Assembly (NCBI GenBank): GCA_029582155.1 | Contig: CM055905.1 | Location: 67,663,618-67,727,617 of the forward strand | Direction of reading: 5' to 3' | Origin: Panopea generosa | Lineage: Eukaryota; Mollusca; Bivalvia; Adapedonta; Hiatellidae | DNA: 64,000 nucleotides | Shown: piece by piece, positions 13,001 through 28,000 of the stretch | Layout of the letters: each line of letters begins with the position of its first letter | Numbering within the stretch: position 1 is the stretch's first letter | Position numbers and translations under genes: made by a program | The notes under the pieces: model-generated | Seen by the model: the letters and a program-made list of their open reading frames with translations, nothing else | Databases searched by the model: none | What the model was told of the DNA's origin: nothing

Positions 13001-16000
13001 AGCAAACAAATTGATATGATGATACTGCACTTAAAGCAAGCAAATTAATATGATGAGACTACACTGAAAGCAAACAAATTCATGTGGTGATACTGCACTT
13101 AAAGCAAACAAATTGATATGGTGATACAGCACTTAAAGCAAACAAATTGATATGATGATACAGCACTTAAAGCAAACAAATTGATATGATGATACTGCAC
13201 ATAAAGCAAACACATTGATATGGTGATACTGCACTTAAAGCAAACACATTGATATGATGATACTGCACATAAAGCAAACAAATTGATATGATGATACTGC
13301 ACTTAAAGAAAACATATTGATATTGTGATACTGCACTTAAAGCTAACAAATCAATATGATATTGCACTTAAAGCAAACAAATTGATATGATGATACTGCA
13401 CTTAAAGCAAACAAATTGATATGGTGATACTGCAATTAAAGCAAACAAATTGATATTGTGATACTGCACTTAAAGGTAACAAATCAATATGATATTGCAA
13501 TTAAAGCAAACAAATTGATATGATGATACTTCACTGAAAGCAAACAAATTGATATGGTGAAACTGCACTTAAAGCAAACAAATTGATATAGTGATTCTGC
13601 ACTGAAAGCAAACAAATTGATATGGTGATACTGCACTGAAAGCAAACAAATTGATATGGTGATACTGCACTTAAAATAAACAAATAGATATGATGATACT
13701 TCACTTAAAGCAAACAAATTGATATAATGATACTGCACTTAAAGCTAACAAATCGATATGATACTTCACTTAAAGCTAACATATCGATAAGATACTGTAC
13801 TTAAAGCAAACAAATTGATATGATGATACTGCACTTAAAGCAAACAAATTGATATGATGACACTGCACTTAAAGCAAACAAATTGATATGGTGATACTGC
13901 ACTTAAAGCAAATTAATTGATATTGTGATACTGCATTTAAAACTAACAAATCGATATGATACTGCACTTAAAGCTTACATATCGATATGATACTGTACTT
14001 AAAGCAAACAAATTGATATGATGATACTGCACTTATAACAAACAAATTGATATGATGATACTGCACATAAAGCAAACAAATTGATATGGTGATACTGCAC
14101 TTAAAGCAAACAAATTAATATCGTGATACTGCACTTAAACCTAACAAATCGATATGATACTGCACTTAAAGCTTACATATCGATATGATACTGTACTTAA
14201 AGCAAACAAATTGATATGATGATACTGCCCTTAACGCAAACAAATTGATAAGGTGATACTGCCCTTAACGCAAACAAATTGATAGGATGATGCTGCAATT
14301 AAATCAAACAAATTGATATGATACTGCACTTAAAGCTTACAAATTGATATGATGACACAGCACTTAATGCTAACAAACTGATATGATACTGTACTTAAAA
14401 ATAAAAACTAATTGATATGATGATACTGTACTTAAAGCAAACACATTGATATGGTGATACTGCACTTAAAGCAAACAAATTGATATTGTGATACTGCACT
14501 TAAAGCTAATAAATCAATATGATACTTCACTTAAAGCTTACATATCGATATGATACTGTACTTAAAGCAAACAAATTGATATGATGATACTGCACTTAAA
14601 GCAAACAAATTGATATGGTGATACTGCACTTAAAGCTAACAAATCGATATGATACTGCACTTAAAGCTTACATATCGATACGATACTGTATTTAAAGCAA
14701 ACAATTGATATGGTGAAACTCCACTTATTACAAACAAATTGATATGATGATACTGCACTTAAAGCAAACAAATTGATATGGTGATACTGCACTTAAAGCA
14801 AACAAATTGATATTGTGATACTGCACTTAAAGCTAATAAATCGATATGATGATACTGCACTTAAGGCTTACATATCGATATGATACTGTACTTAAAGCAA
14901 ACAAATTGATATGATGATACTGCACTTAAAGCAAACAAATTGATATGGTGATACTGCCAAACCAAACAAATTGATATGATGATGCTGCACTTAAATCAAA
15001 CAAATTAATATGATACTGTACTTAAAGCTTACAAATTGATATGATGATACTGCACTTAATGCTAACAAACTGATATGATGATACTGCACTGAAAGCAAAC
15101 AAATTGATATGATGATACTGCACTTAAAGCAAACAAATTGATATGATGATACTGTACTTAAAGCAAACAAATTGATATGGTGATGATACAGCACTTAAAG
15201 CAAACAAATTGATATGGTGATACTGCACTTAAAGGAAACAAATTGATATGTTGATACTGTACTTAAAGCAAACAAAATGATATGAAGATACTGCACTTAA
15301 AGCAAACAAATTGATATGATGATACTGTACTTAAAGCAAACAAATTGATATGGTGATGATACAGCACTTAAAGCAAACAAATTGATATTGTGACACTGCA
15401 TTTAAAGCTTACAAATTGATATGATTCTGTTCTTAAAGCTAAAAAAAATTAATATGATGATACTGCATTTAAAGCAAACAAATTGATATGATGATACTGC
15501 ACTGAAAGCTTACACTTTGATATGATAATACTGCACTTAAAGCTTATAAATTAATATGATGATCTGCACTGAAAACTTCCAAATTGATATGATGATACTG
15601 CACTTATAGCTTGCAAATTGATATGATGATACTGCACTTAAAGCTAACAAACTGATATGATGATACTGCACTTAAAGCTTACAAATTGATATGATGATAC
15701 AGCACTTAAGCAAACAAATTGATATGTTGATAGAGCACTTTAAGCAATTAAAGCTAACAAACTTATATGATGATACTACACTTAAAGCTTACAAATTGAT
15801 ATGATGATACTGCACTTAAAGCAAACAAATTGATATGATGATACTGCACTTAAAGCTTACAAATTGATATGATGATACCGCACGTAATGCTAACAAACTG
15901 ATATGATGGTACTGCACTTAAAGCTAACAAATTGATATGATGATTCAGCAATTAAAGCAAACAAATTGATATAATGATACTGCACTTAAAGCTAACAAAT

Positions 16001-19000
16001 TGATATGATGATACTGCACTTAAAGCTTACAAATTGATATGGTGATACTGCACTTAAAGCTTACAAATTGATATGATGATACTGCACTTAAAGCTAACAA
16101 AATGATATGAAGATACTGCACTGAAAGCAAAATAATTGATATGGTGATACTGCCAACCCAAACAAATTGATATGATGATGCTGCACTTAAATCAAACAAA
16201 TTAATATGATACTGTACTTAAAGCTTACAAATTGATATGATGATACTGCACTTAATGCTAACAAACTGATATGATGATACTGCACTGAAAGCAAACAAAT
16301 TGATATGATGATACTGCACTGAAAGCAAACAAATTGATATGATGATACTGCACTTAAAGCAAACAAATTGATATGATGATACTGTACTTAAAGCAAACAA
16401 ATTGATATGGTGATACTGCACTTAAAGGAAACAAATTGATATGTTGATACTGTACTTAAAGCTACCAAAATGATATGAAGATACTGCACTGAAAGCAAAC
16501 AAATTGATATGATGATACTGCACTTAAAGCAAACAAATTGATATGATGATACTGTACTTAAAGCAAACAAATTGATATGGTGATGATACAGCACTTAAAG
16601 CAAACAAATTGATATTGTGACACTGCATTTAAAGCTTACAAATTGATATGATTCTGTACTTAAAGCTAACAAAAATTAATATGATGATACTGCATTTAAA
16701 GCAAACAAATTGATATGATGATACTGCACTTAAAGCTTACACTTTGATATGATAATACTGCACTTAAAGCTTATAAATTGATATGATGATCTGCACTGAA
16801 AGCTTCCAAATTGATATGATGATACTGCACTTATAGCTTGCAAATTGATATGATGATACTGCACTTAAAGCTAACAAACTGATATGATGATACTGCACTT
16901 AAAGCTTACAAATTGATATGATGATACAGCACTTAAGCAAACAAAGTGATATGTTGATAGAGCACTTTAAGCAATTAAAGCTAACAAACTTATATGATGA
17001 TACTACACTTAAAGCTTACAAATTGATATGATGATACTGCACTTAAAGCAAACAAATTGATATGATGATACTGCACTTAAAGCTTACAAATTGATATGAT
17101 GATACCGCACGTAATGCTAACAAACTGATATGATGGTACTGCACTTAAAGCTAACAAATTGATATGATGATTCAGCAATTAAAGCAAACAAATTGATATA
17201 ATGATACTGCACTTAAAGCTAACAAATTGATATGATGATACTGCACTTAAAGCTTACAAATTGATATGGTGATACTGCACTTAAAGCTTACAAATTGATA
17301 TGATGATACTGCACTTAAAGCTTACAAAATGATATGAAGATACTGCACTGAAAGCAAAATAATTGATATGATGATACTGCACTGAAAGCAAACAAATTGA
17401 TATGATGATACTGCACCTAAAGCAAACAAATTGATATGGTGATAATACAGCACTTGAAGCAAACAAATTGATATTGTGGTACTGCATTTAAAGCTTACAA
17501 ATCGATATGATACTGTACTTAAAGCTAACAAAAATTAATATGATGATACTGCACTTAACCCTTTACTTCATATAGACACCTCTGGACACCTCTTATATTG
17601 AAAGCATTAATTCACCACATATCAGCAATGGGTGAATTATGTTTATATTAACTGACATAGTGGAAAACAGTGCAGGACGTGTTCAGATTGCTCATTACGA
17701 GCAATCTGAACTCTTCCTGCACTGTTTTCAAAGGCCTCTTGTGATTGGTGCGGGATAACGCGTATCTATGGAGTAAAGGGTTAAAGCAAACAAATTGATA
17801 TGATGATACTGCACTTAAAGCTTACAATTTGATATGATGATACTGCACTTAAAGCTTACAAATTGATATGATGATACAGCAATTAAAGCTAACAAATCGA
17901 TATGATGATACTGCACTTAAAGCTTACAATTTGATATGATAATACTGCACTTAAAGCTTACAAATTGATATGATGATACAGCAATTAAAGCTAACAAATC
18001 GATATGATGATACTGCACTTAAAGCTAACAAACTGATATGATGATACTGCACTTAGAGCAAACAAATCGATATGAAGATACTGTACTTAAAGCTAACAAA
18101 TTGATATGATGATACTGCACTTTAAGCTTACAAATTGATATGATGATACATCACTTAAAGCTAACAAATCGATATGATGATATCCGAATGATATATATGA
18201 TATCAATCAAGTAGTCATGGTATGTTTAAGTATTCTCGGCATTAGAATGTTTAATCATTCAAGACTGTTTCCCTGTTGCTCTATTACCATCCTACCGTGG
18301 TTCAAACAGACACATCGGCGGTTGATTTAACGGTATCACGGTTAGTTAAGTCAAAATTAAATATAGTACATATCATGTTTTTATAGATATATGACGGATT
18401 TTGATAACCGCAACCTAATGAAAGGTGGGTATTGGGTAGTATTTATTTTAGTTGTTTTTTCGTCGGTAACATGCAATATCTGATATACTATACTATCATC
18501 GGTAACATGCAATATCTGATATATGTACTATATATATACTATCATCGGTAACATGCAATATCTGATATACTATAATATCATCGGTAACATGCAATATCTG
18601 ATATACTATATATATATATACTATCATCGGTAACATGCAATATCTGATATACTATATATGTACTATCATCGGTAACATGCAATATCTGATATACTATACT
18701 ATCATCGGTAACATGCAATATCTGATATACTATACTATCATCGGTAACATACAATATCTGATATACTATATATGTACTATCATCGGTAACATGCAATATC
18801 TGATATACTATATATATACTATCGTCGGTAACATGCAATATCTGATATACTATATATATACTATCATCGATACAGGATATCATTTTTACTGAACAGATAT
18901 TTTTTCTTCAAAATGTTTCAAGGCATCGTTGGATACCCACGCATAATCAATTTTGATACTCTTCATTTATCACCCGTGGTATATCACACTAGCTTTGCGT

Positions 19001-22000
19001 CGTATTTATAAGGCTACAATGTAACCATATGATTGCTTCCTTCACGATTTCATGAAGGGAACGTTTTCTAACCGCAACGCTAGTTTCATGCAAACGCCGT
19101 TTTGATTATACGTTATCGTTACCTGTATTTTGTTCTGTTCTGTTCTAATAAAACGACACAGAGCTAGCGTAATTTCCCACCGGGGATAGATGGAGAATAT
19201 CAGAATTGACACCCGTGGGTAACCGACGATGGTTTCAAGGGTTCTCCCTGGCGAAGTGGTCTCAGGCGCCGTCGTAAGATAACATCTTTCGCCGCTGAGG
19301 ACATAGGATCGAGTCTCACTCGGTCCAAAGACTTTATGTGCAAAAGTTTGCCAGTTACTCGCAGAAGGATGATGGTTCTACTCAGATTCATTCTGAGGTC
19401 TTCCTCCGCCAATAAAACTGGTTTGAAATATGTTGAAAATGATGTTAAACTCATTTAAAAAAATAACGAAATAATGAAATATTGTTTCAACCTTTTTAAA
19501 GAACTTTATTAGACGATGTGCCTATATAAATAATATGTGATAAGTAGTTAGACTCGTTTTAGCCGAGATATATTCGATATAGAAATGAGGTTAACTAATA
19601 TCTTTGTTATTGACTTGTGTTATGATAAATATTACCATTTCCCCAGTGTTCAGAGGATCCCATGACTCAGTAGACGTAAACATATAGCTGTCTCCACGTG
19701 GTACAAGGCAAGCTTAAAAAGAGAAAATGATAATCATACTAACATAATTCTGATTTAACATATCTACACTTTCTCTATAAACATATATCACTAATTTCAT
19801 ATACACACGTGGGCACAATCAAAGTATCAAAGTAAGCAACGAAGAAACTATAGAAAGTCTTCCAGTCTTTTAACTCGAAGATAGGAATATGTGTGTATAA
19901 CTTATTTCAACCTTTCTTTGGTGCTGTATTATATTCCATGAAAACATTAACAACTTTATTATTACCATGTAATGTAATTGTTATACTGTAATGAATATCA
20001 ATATCAAATTTAAGGAGAGAAACTATATAAGAATCGTTTTCTTTCGTTTCAATCCTTTTACTATGTATGTTGTGAAAACTACAGTATATACTGTACATAA
20101 CTTATGAATAAAATATGTTGAAACCAAATGTCAATTGACCTGACGCGATATTGACTATCGCTCCGCCCACTGGTCACGTGGCGCTGTTTGTCCAAGTAAA
20201 TACAATGAAATACAATGTAGTGTTTACTTAGAGACCGTTCGCTTGTGTAAAGATGACATTTTACAAAACTATTTTACCGTTGCAAATAAGAAAATGATCA
20301 TTAATTGAGTATATTGCGATGTTCAGATTAGCTGTAGTTTTGTGGCATATATGGAAACACTTCGTCTATCACCGTAGCAGATTTACTTGTTACTCAGAGA
20401 AGATCGATTCATGGATATACCCAAATGTGAAAGTCCATACGTGTCTTGAGATAATAACAGATATACAAAAATGTTGTCACTTATTAGAAATAATTGATAG
20501 GAGGACAATGTCATATGAGGACGTCCTCGTTTGTAATGAGAGATAAGCCGTTTAAAATTTAGTTCAAAATGAGATAAAATCACGGACGTCCTTGTATCCT
20601 ATACCGCGAAGTTGTCTCCATTGCATGAAAAAAATGTGGGGGGGGTTTATGTTTCATATACATACGAGTACTTTGAAACGACAGTTTAAGTGAAGACCAT
20701 GAATTGTCCTCATAACGCATGTCCTGTCCTCACATTGTAGGGCATAGGATTGTCCCAACAAGAGAGGGTTTGCCATACCCCCACACCTCTCTTTCTCTCT
20801 TTCTCTCTGTTGTATGATCATCTATACATGTGTTCATAACTGATGATTACTTTTCAGTATAGTATATGTCGTAGTTATTTCCCTTTACTTAGAATAATAA
20901 ATAATCTTATAACTTGTCTCTATAATTGCATGCGTTTCCATACCATGATTTCAAATTTGTAACCGATAATTAAACATGTTAGTAAGAGAACACGTTTGAT
21001 GTCGTTCATTTTAGTTCCATTAGTTCAACAATATTATTATGTATTCCTTTGTATGTATTCTCTCTCTTATTTTCACAATACAAAGACAAGTTGTTTTGTT
21101 TTATAAAAATATAGTTTTATATGGTGTATGTATGTATGTGTAAATAAACATATAGTAAATATATTATAAACATAATATTAACTAAAAAAACTCACTGGTT
21201 TGGCATTTATAAACATTTTCCGTCAGATTTCCGTAATTGCAGGTTATTTGTGGGTCCTTGCTACCAATATAAAGTTCATCATTTTTATTGACCAGCTCAT
21301 ACCCGTCCTGACAGTTGATGTATACTGTGTCACCATGAGATATGTGAGGACCATCTAATAACACCGGTTGGCCACGTTCATATCTCCAATAATTAGATCC
21401 CTTCCTCGTATCAAGATTGCATTTCCCTTTACAGATATGAAAAAATAATAACATGTATCATCAACAGAAGAGGCAGCAGTCAAAGAACCAGTCACCATCG
21501 CAGCATGAATAAAATTAACAGTAATTATAAAAAGTACAATACATACATGTATATTGAAAAGAGGTGACAGGACAGCCAATAGTAAAATACACCAATAGGG
21601 GGGCTTCAACCTGGTTATCGGGTGCATCTAATCTTGCCCTTTCCCCAGTCGTCATATCATAAGTCAACAGCGTGTAAATAAATGTATTCCCGCCAGACTA
21701 TTTTTATCCAAACGTTTAACTTTACTAACATAATACAGCTGACTGCTACTGGCATAATTTTTTTCAAGCTTTTTCTTCTCATCTAATTTTAGACTTTTTA
21801 GATTTTGAGTTAATGCAATGATACTTTGTGTTTGAATCATTAGGTAAATATGTCTATATAAGGTTAGATACATTAAATAGCAAATTCAAAACCGCCGTAA
21901 TATTTGGTGCGATTATCGAACTATTTCTTTGCTGGAGGTGATTCGCCATCACGTGATGTCGTACTTACAATTATTCCGCAAACTGACATATTTTATCAAT

Positions 22001-25000
22001 TTAAAAAGGAAATGCTATAACAAAATATAGATTTATCTTTAATCGCTAGCATTCATTTCTTTTCTTTCACTCGCCAAAAATCAACTGACATTCGAAGCTA
22101 CTGACCATGTCATTCTTATATAGCCGATGGCTTTGTGGAGGTCATAACAAAAAGAGATTAATGGTTATTCACTTTTGACAAAACCAAGGTTAACTAAAAA
22201 CCTTGAAAATGTTGTGTGTTTTTTTGTAATACTCATTGAAAAATCATAATACTGTGACATGTATGCATGAAAAGATTGTAAATTTGTAATGTCAAATATG
22301 AGAAAAGAGTGTAAATTTGTATTGTCAAACATGAAATTAGGGTAATCTTTACATGTATTGTCAAATACATGACAGTAGTGTATAATTATATATGCAAGCA
22401 TTGTTGTTCATGAAAACATGAACTTTTGTTAAATGATTCTATCCTGGGTTAATACTATTCTATTTTAAATTGCCTACAGAGTCATGAATTACATCTGATC
22501 CTTTGTACAATGTCTACAAAGACGATGAAATATTTCATATACGAAGCATAAGGGATGCCAAGACGCCAGTATCCATATGTATAGGATTACAAGCCGATTA
22601 AACATCAAATGAATGTACGACAAACGGTACCTGGTTTGCATGAAGGTAGCTCATTCTTCCACAATCCTCGATCGCATTTGGTTTTAAAAGTATCGCCCTT
22701 TATAACTGTTTCACCAACAAGCATGTCGTACCCTTCATCGCAAATGATCTGTCCGATAAACCATAGTATCGCATAATTTGCGGTGCAGGAGTGTAATAAA
22801 CCAATGACATGTTTACATTAAAATAGTGTTATATCACTTCCGATTCATCGTTCGGCGTTTTCCATATTAATCGGCTCTCGTTCGTAAAATCCCAAACTAC
22901 TTTCCGAATATAACAATGACGTCGCTGTAAACCACGTAACTTTGAGACGTTACGTAATACGATGACTAACGAAAACTAAAATGGCCGATAGGTTTATTCT
23001 TGTTCTCTGATTAAAAAAAACGTTTTCCTGAGTTATTTGATAAAAAGAATCTTACATTCGTTCTCATTTATTACTTCACTTATTAAACTCGTAGGCAAAG
23101 AATGATATAATGCTCGATAGAGCCTTGCGTAATATATTTTTGCCAACTTGTTTAATAAATCCATTGATAAATGAGCGCTCGTGTAAGATCCTCTATGTGT
23201 AAACTAATTTTAAACACCGAGTGCACAATGTTTAAAATGAATGACGTAAAATTTCTAACTATAATTGATTTCCTGATGAATTGATTGTGATTTTTGCATT
23301 TTATAATATTCTTATATTTGACAGCACTTACTAAAGTAATATAAGAATATTATATATATGTATTGCTCTTGCCATAAACACTTTATCAGAATAACTTAAG
23401 TACTGGTTCAGTGGTTGAGCATCGAACCCATGATCCATAGCCCCGGCTAGGTGTGGTGTTCTTAAGCAAGACACTTCTCCGCATAGTTTTAGTAATTGTT
23501 CTACCTAGGAAGACTTCGAACGTGATTTGTATAAGTTGTAATAACTTGTTTGACAATCGAAGTAAAATAAATAAGTTTAAACAAAACTTAATACTGGTTC
23601 TGTCCAGCAATACTTAAAATCTTTTTTTTTCAAAATCTATGTTGAATAAATAAATCAAAACAGATGATTATCACAATATAAATGTGGTCAATTGAACCTT
23701 CGCCTTTCTAAAAGTGTTGAAAACGAAGGTTTACAAATTATAACATAATGATTAAAAATGTTTCAAATGAAACCGTGACCTCTATTAAACTGTTGAAAAT
23801 GGAGCATTATAGAATTATAAAATTATAAAGTTATAACATTATGATAAAATAATATATATTAAATGTGTTGCAAATGAAACATTGACCTCTATTGAAGTAT
23901 TGGAACTGGGGAGTATAGCAGTATTTAAGTGATATTATGAAGGTACCATGCGTACCTTAACGTCTCACTACACAGTTACGCCCCTTTTTCCCACGGTAGC
24001 AAGATCCTTACGCTTAAAAAAAGGGCCTATGTACTTTGGTTATGACATATTTTCAAAATGGTTCATAGTGGTTGTGATTTCTTGCTGCAGATGAGTAGAG
24101 CAAAAGTTGGTATAGCATATTCTGCAATAAGACATCACTGGTGTTAAAAAGGTGACTTTTATAGGATTTCAACATATGCATGTATTTATGAGCATTTGAG
24201 GACTTCTTTTTTCAAAAAAGCTCTGGGTGTCACTGCATCCTCTTTAAAAAAGCAAAGTAGACAACCAACCAGTTATTGTGCATTTTTATGTGAGTATACA
24301 TTCCTGCTATGAAAAAAAAATACTTCTATGTTGAATTCTTTTTTTACCATTGAAATCCTAGACCTTATTTTATATAGAACAAGGAACAAAATTCAACTGT
24401 GTAGTGAGACCCTAACGTTTGGTTTTTATACTATAATTATATGTGTAACCTTTAAATATTCACTCGCATCATACAAGGGATACTTTACCTCGATTCCATC
24501 TTGAAGACCAGGTATTACACTGCCATTTTTTATTAACGGTGGAGCGCATTTCTCTGATGAAAATGATATAATAAACGATGAATTATAGTGATTTCTTAAT
24601 GAATTATTTATGGTAATCCAGTTTCAAACAGTGAAATTATGAAGAAACAAATTTAAAAAATATTTATTTTGTCTTTTAATATTAATTGAAAAAAATATAT
24701 TTTAAAAAAAAAAGCACTTTATTTTTTTTTTATTAATCCAATAATATTAAACGGCGAATTGAGATCAAAAAAAAAAAAATAATAAAAAAAATATAAAAAT
24801 ATGTAAACGCATACAATAAAAAGAAAATTTGTTTATTTTGGTGTAAGATCAAATGATATTTCATCTCGTGATCACCAAAAATGCGAGCCACTCGTGAGAA
24901 TATCACTTTTGGTGATCACTTGATGAAATATACTTTACCTTTACACCAAAACTAACAAATATCTTCTATATAATAAACGATTTAATTAATTGTATATTCA

Positions 25001-28000
25001 ATTTCTTTAAAAATGTAATTGTGTAAAGTCGGTATTGTGTAAGGGTTCTTTTGATCAGCGTTCAGCGATATTGCCTGACCTTTGTTGCCAAGATCTTAGG
25101 CAAAACATTAATTTACAATAAAAGTGATAAGAAACTACAATGCTTTAACATATTCGGTATAAGTGCATTCCGATTTCTCAGAACGGCAATATGTGTTGCT
25201 AATGGAAAACGCGGGTATAAAAGAGAAATTGCATACGGTTTCTTCAGAAATAAGGTGCTCCTGAACTTAGCACAGATATGATAAGATATATTGTATTAAA
25301 CAAAAATTTGTCAAGAATGTATTAAGGCATATAAGGCAACTCATGAACAAATCTTGTGTGTTACCTTTACTGTTTGTACATGTAAATGATGGTTAGAAAT
25401 AACTTACTTTGGCGACAAAAGAATGGATGTTTCCATATTCCAAAATAACAAACCGCCCAAGGAGCTTCTCTTTCCATATAAATGTTTCCAAACTCGTCGA
25501 ACAATTCGAAGCCACGTCGGCAGGCAATAAACACTTCAGTGGCATGCGCCAAGAACGTATGCGCAAATAATGGAACGTAATATCCGTTTTCCATGCGCCA
25601 ATAATTCGAGCCTGACTCTGTTAAAAGTTCGCATTTTCCTGTAAAAAATGGTCGAGTCCGTCTGCATTTACTTTTTATTGAGTAAACCTTCCGAATGTAA
25701 AATGTACATTCCGCAGTTTTCCATCTTACTTGTAGTTATGGTAACACTTTTAAACCTGACTTTGGTGTCTCTAAACCCTGGGTCAATGTCACGTTAAAAT
25801 TTTATTTGCTAAATGTATCAAGATGTATCACGATATTCAACAGACATGCTATCAGCATTTAATTCTGCAGCGAACTGCATGCTTAGTGTTTAATTTGCAA
25901 TGATCGAACGAAGTGGACGCTCGGTTTTGGTTAGTTTATTTTTCTAACGAACAGATGAAGTGGATTTCTTTCTCGTTGTACCATAACGTTTTTATCAAAA
26001 GCTACCCTGGTGTTGGCAAAACCATTAAGTTTGAAGTTTATCTGTGAATAGCATTACTTGGTTTTTGTTTGTATAAATTTACATGATAGACATTGTGTAA
26101 TAAACCATCACAAATGTATAATTATACAAGAATAGAGAATTGTGTAGCCTGGCTTGGCACCTTTTGTTGACACAGTCTCCATTTATTACGTGAATATTAA
26201 TTGCATATTGTATCTAAAAACCGATATTCACGTTGTACATAACATAACAGTAGTAATTTAATGAAGTAATTTATATTAAAGCGGACTACCTACTTTTAAT
26301 TATAAGTGATTTATATTACATATGTGAACTTTTGATAGTAGTGTTATATGTCATACATGCTTACTGTTGGTACGCTATTTATATTAATAAATATTTAATT
26401 GTTTATATACGTACCTGTAATAGTTTGTTGAATCCAAGGCAATACCGCAGCAACTTTTGTGTACACTCCGGGTTTATTTCTTTGGCCACACCTCTTTCCC
26501 CATGATGTTATACCCATCACTGTATAGCGTTTGTTAACTTCACAGATTAGGGGTCCTCCAGAATCGCCTTGACAAGTGTCTCTCCCACCTGTCATGTTTC
26601 CTGCACATACCATACTCGAGGTGAGAGAATGTTGTTCAGAACAAACGGTATCGTTGATAAGCTGTACCCGAGCACATTGCAGTATTTTTGGTGAATGTCC
26701 TTGTAAAAAATGTCAAATATAAACAATATACAATTTGTAATTAACTAGCGTTGGAATTATTATATTAAACTATTATAGGATTTTATAATAAGCATTAATG
26801 AAAAAGTTGTTTTAGTACTTGACGCGAGAGTAGCTGTCACGTGACGTTGTATGTCCAAGTAAACACAATGTAGGATCGTCAGCTTGTCTAAGGAAAATGT
26901 GAGGGCTGGAAACAATATCGATTGCTGAATGGTTTGTAAAAACAGAACAGAAAGTTGAACAACACGAATAAAAAACGAAGAACAAAAAAAACATTGGTTA
27001 TTTTTATATTCTTATTCTTCAATTATCAATGCGGGTAAATTGACGTCATTGGTATGCGCGCTTTCATTTTGGCATCCGACCAAGCCTGGACTTAACCAAT
27101 TAACGACGTCGTAACAAAATATACTGAACGAAACAACTAACCCCCCACATTTTATGTACCTGATATTTTTATGTATTTTTTCAAAAAAGTATCAAAGTAA
27201 TTTTCTTGGAATTTGGACTTGAATAACAAAGAAAATTTAGGCAATGTAAAATCAATAGAAAGGTTTCTCGTATACAAATGTTAATGTCGTTAATCCATAT
27301 TTTGAGGAAGATATTGGAAATATAAAAGTGGCAGATAAGCTGTTCCGTTCAGTATATATCCAATAATAAGATCGAACAAATATTCACTCACAGTGGTGTT
27401 TTGTTTCTTGTTTGAATATTGAATTAGAATTAAACACAGTTCTTGAAGCCGTTGTCTGACTAAAGTATCCACTTATTCTACCCTCTTCATGCTATGACAA
27501 ATTTATCGTGCTATGACGTAACGCCATCATACACTCCTCGCGCTATGACAAATTTATCGCGCTATGACGTAACGCCACCATACACTCCTCGCACTATGAC
27601 AAATTTATCGCGCTATGACGTAATGCCATCATGCACTCCTCGCGCTATGACAAATTTATCGCGCTATGACGTAACGCCTCCATACACTCCTCGCGCTATG
27701 ACAAATTTATCGCGCTATGACTTAACGCCATCATACACTCCTCGCGCTATGACAAATTTATCACGCTATGACGTAACGCCACCATACACTCCTAGCGCTA
27801 TGACAAATTTATCGCGCTATGACATAACGCTACCATACTCTCCTCGCGCTATGACGTAACGCCACCATACACTCCTCGCGCTATGACAAATTTATTGCGC
27901 TATGACGTAACGCCATCATACACTCCTCGCGCTATGACAAATTCCTCGCTCCATGACGTATTCATTCATAAATACTATACTATCCTTGTGCTGCTATAAA

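Noticed and set aside
11031..17531. Repeated minus-strand frames reading [17 protein letters not shown]
   Set aside because: They come from the 34-bp satellite in a protease intron. Frames break with each unit-length change.
27494..27859. 121-codon frame of repeated [17 protein letters not shown]
   Set aside because: The 51-bp tandem unit equals 17 codons, so the frame stays open by arithmetic.
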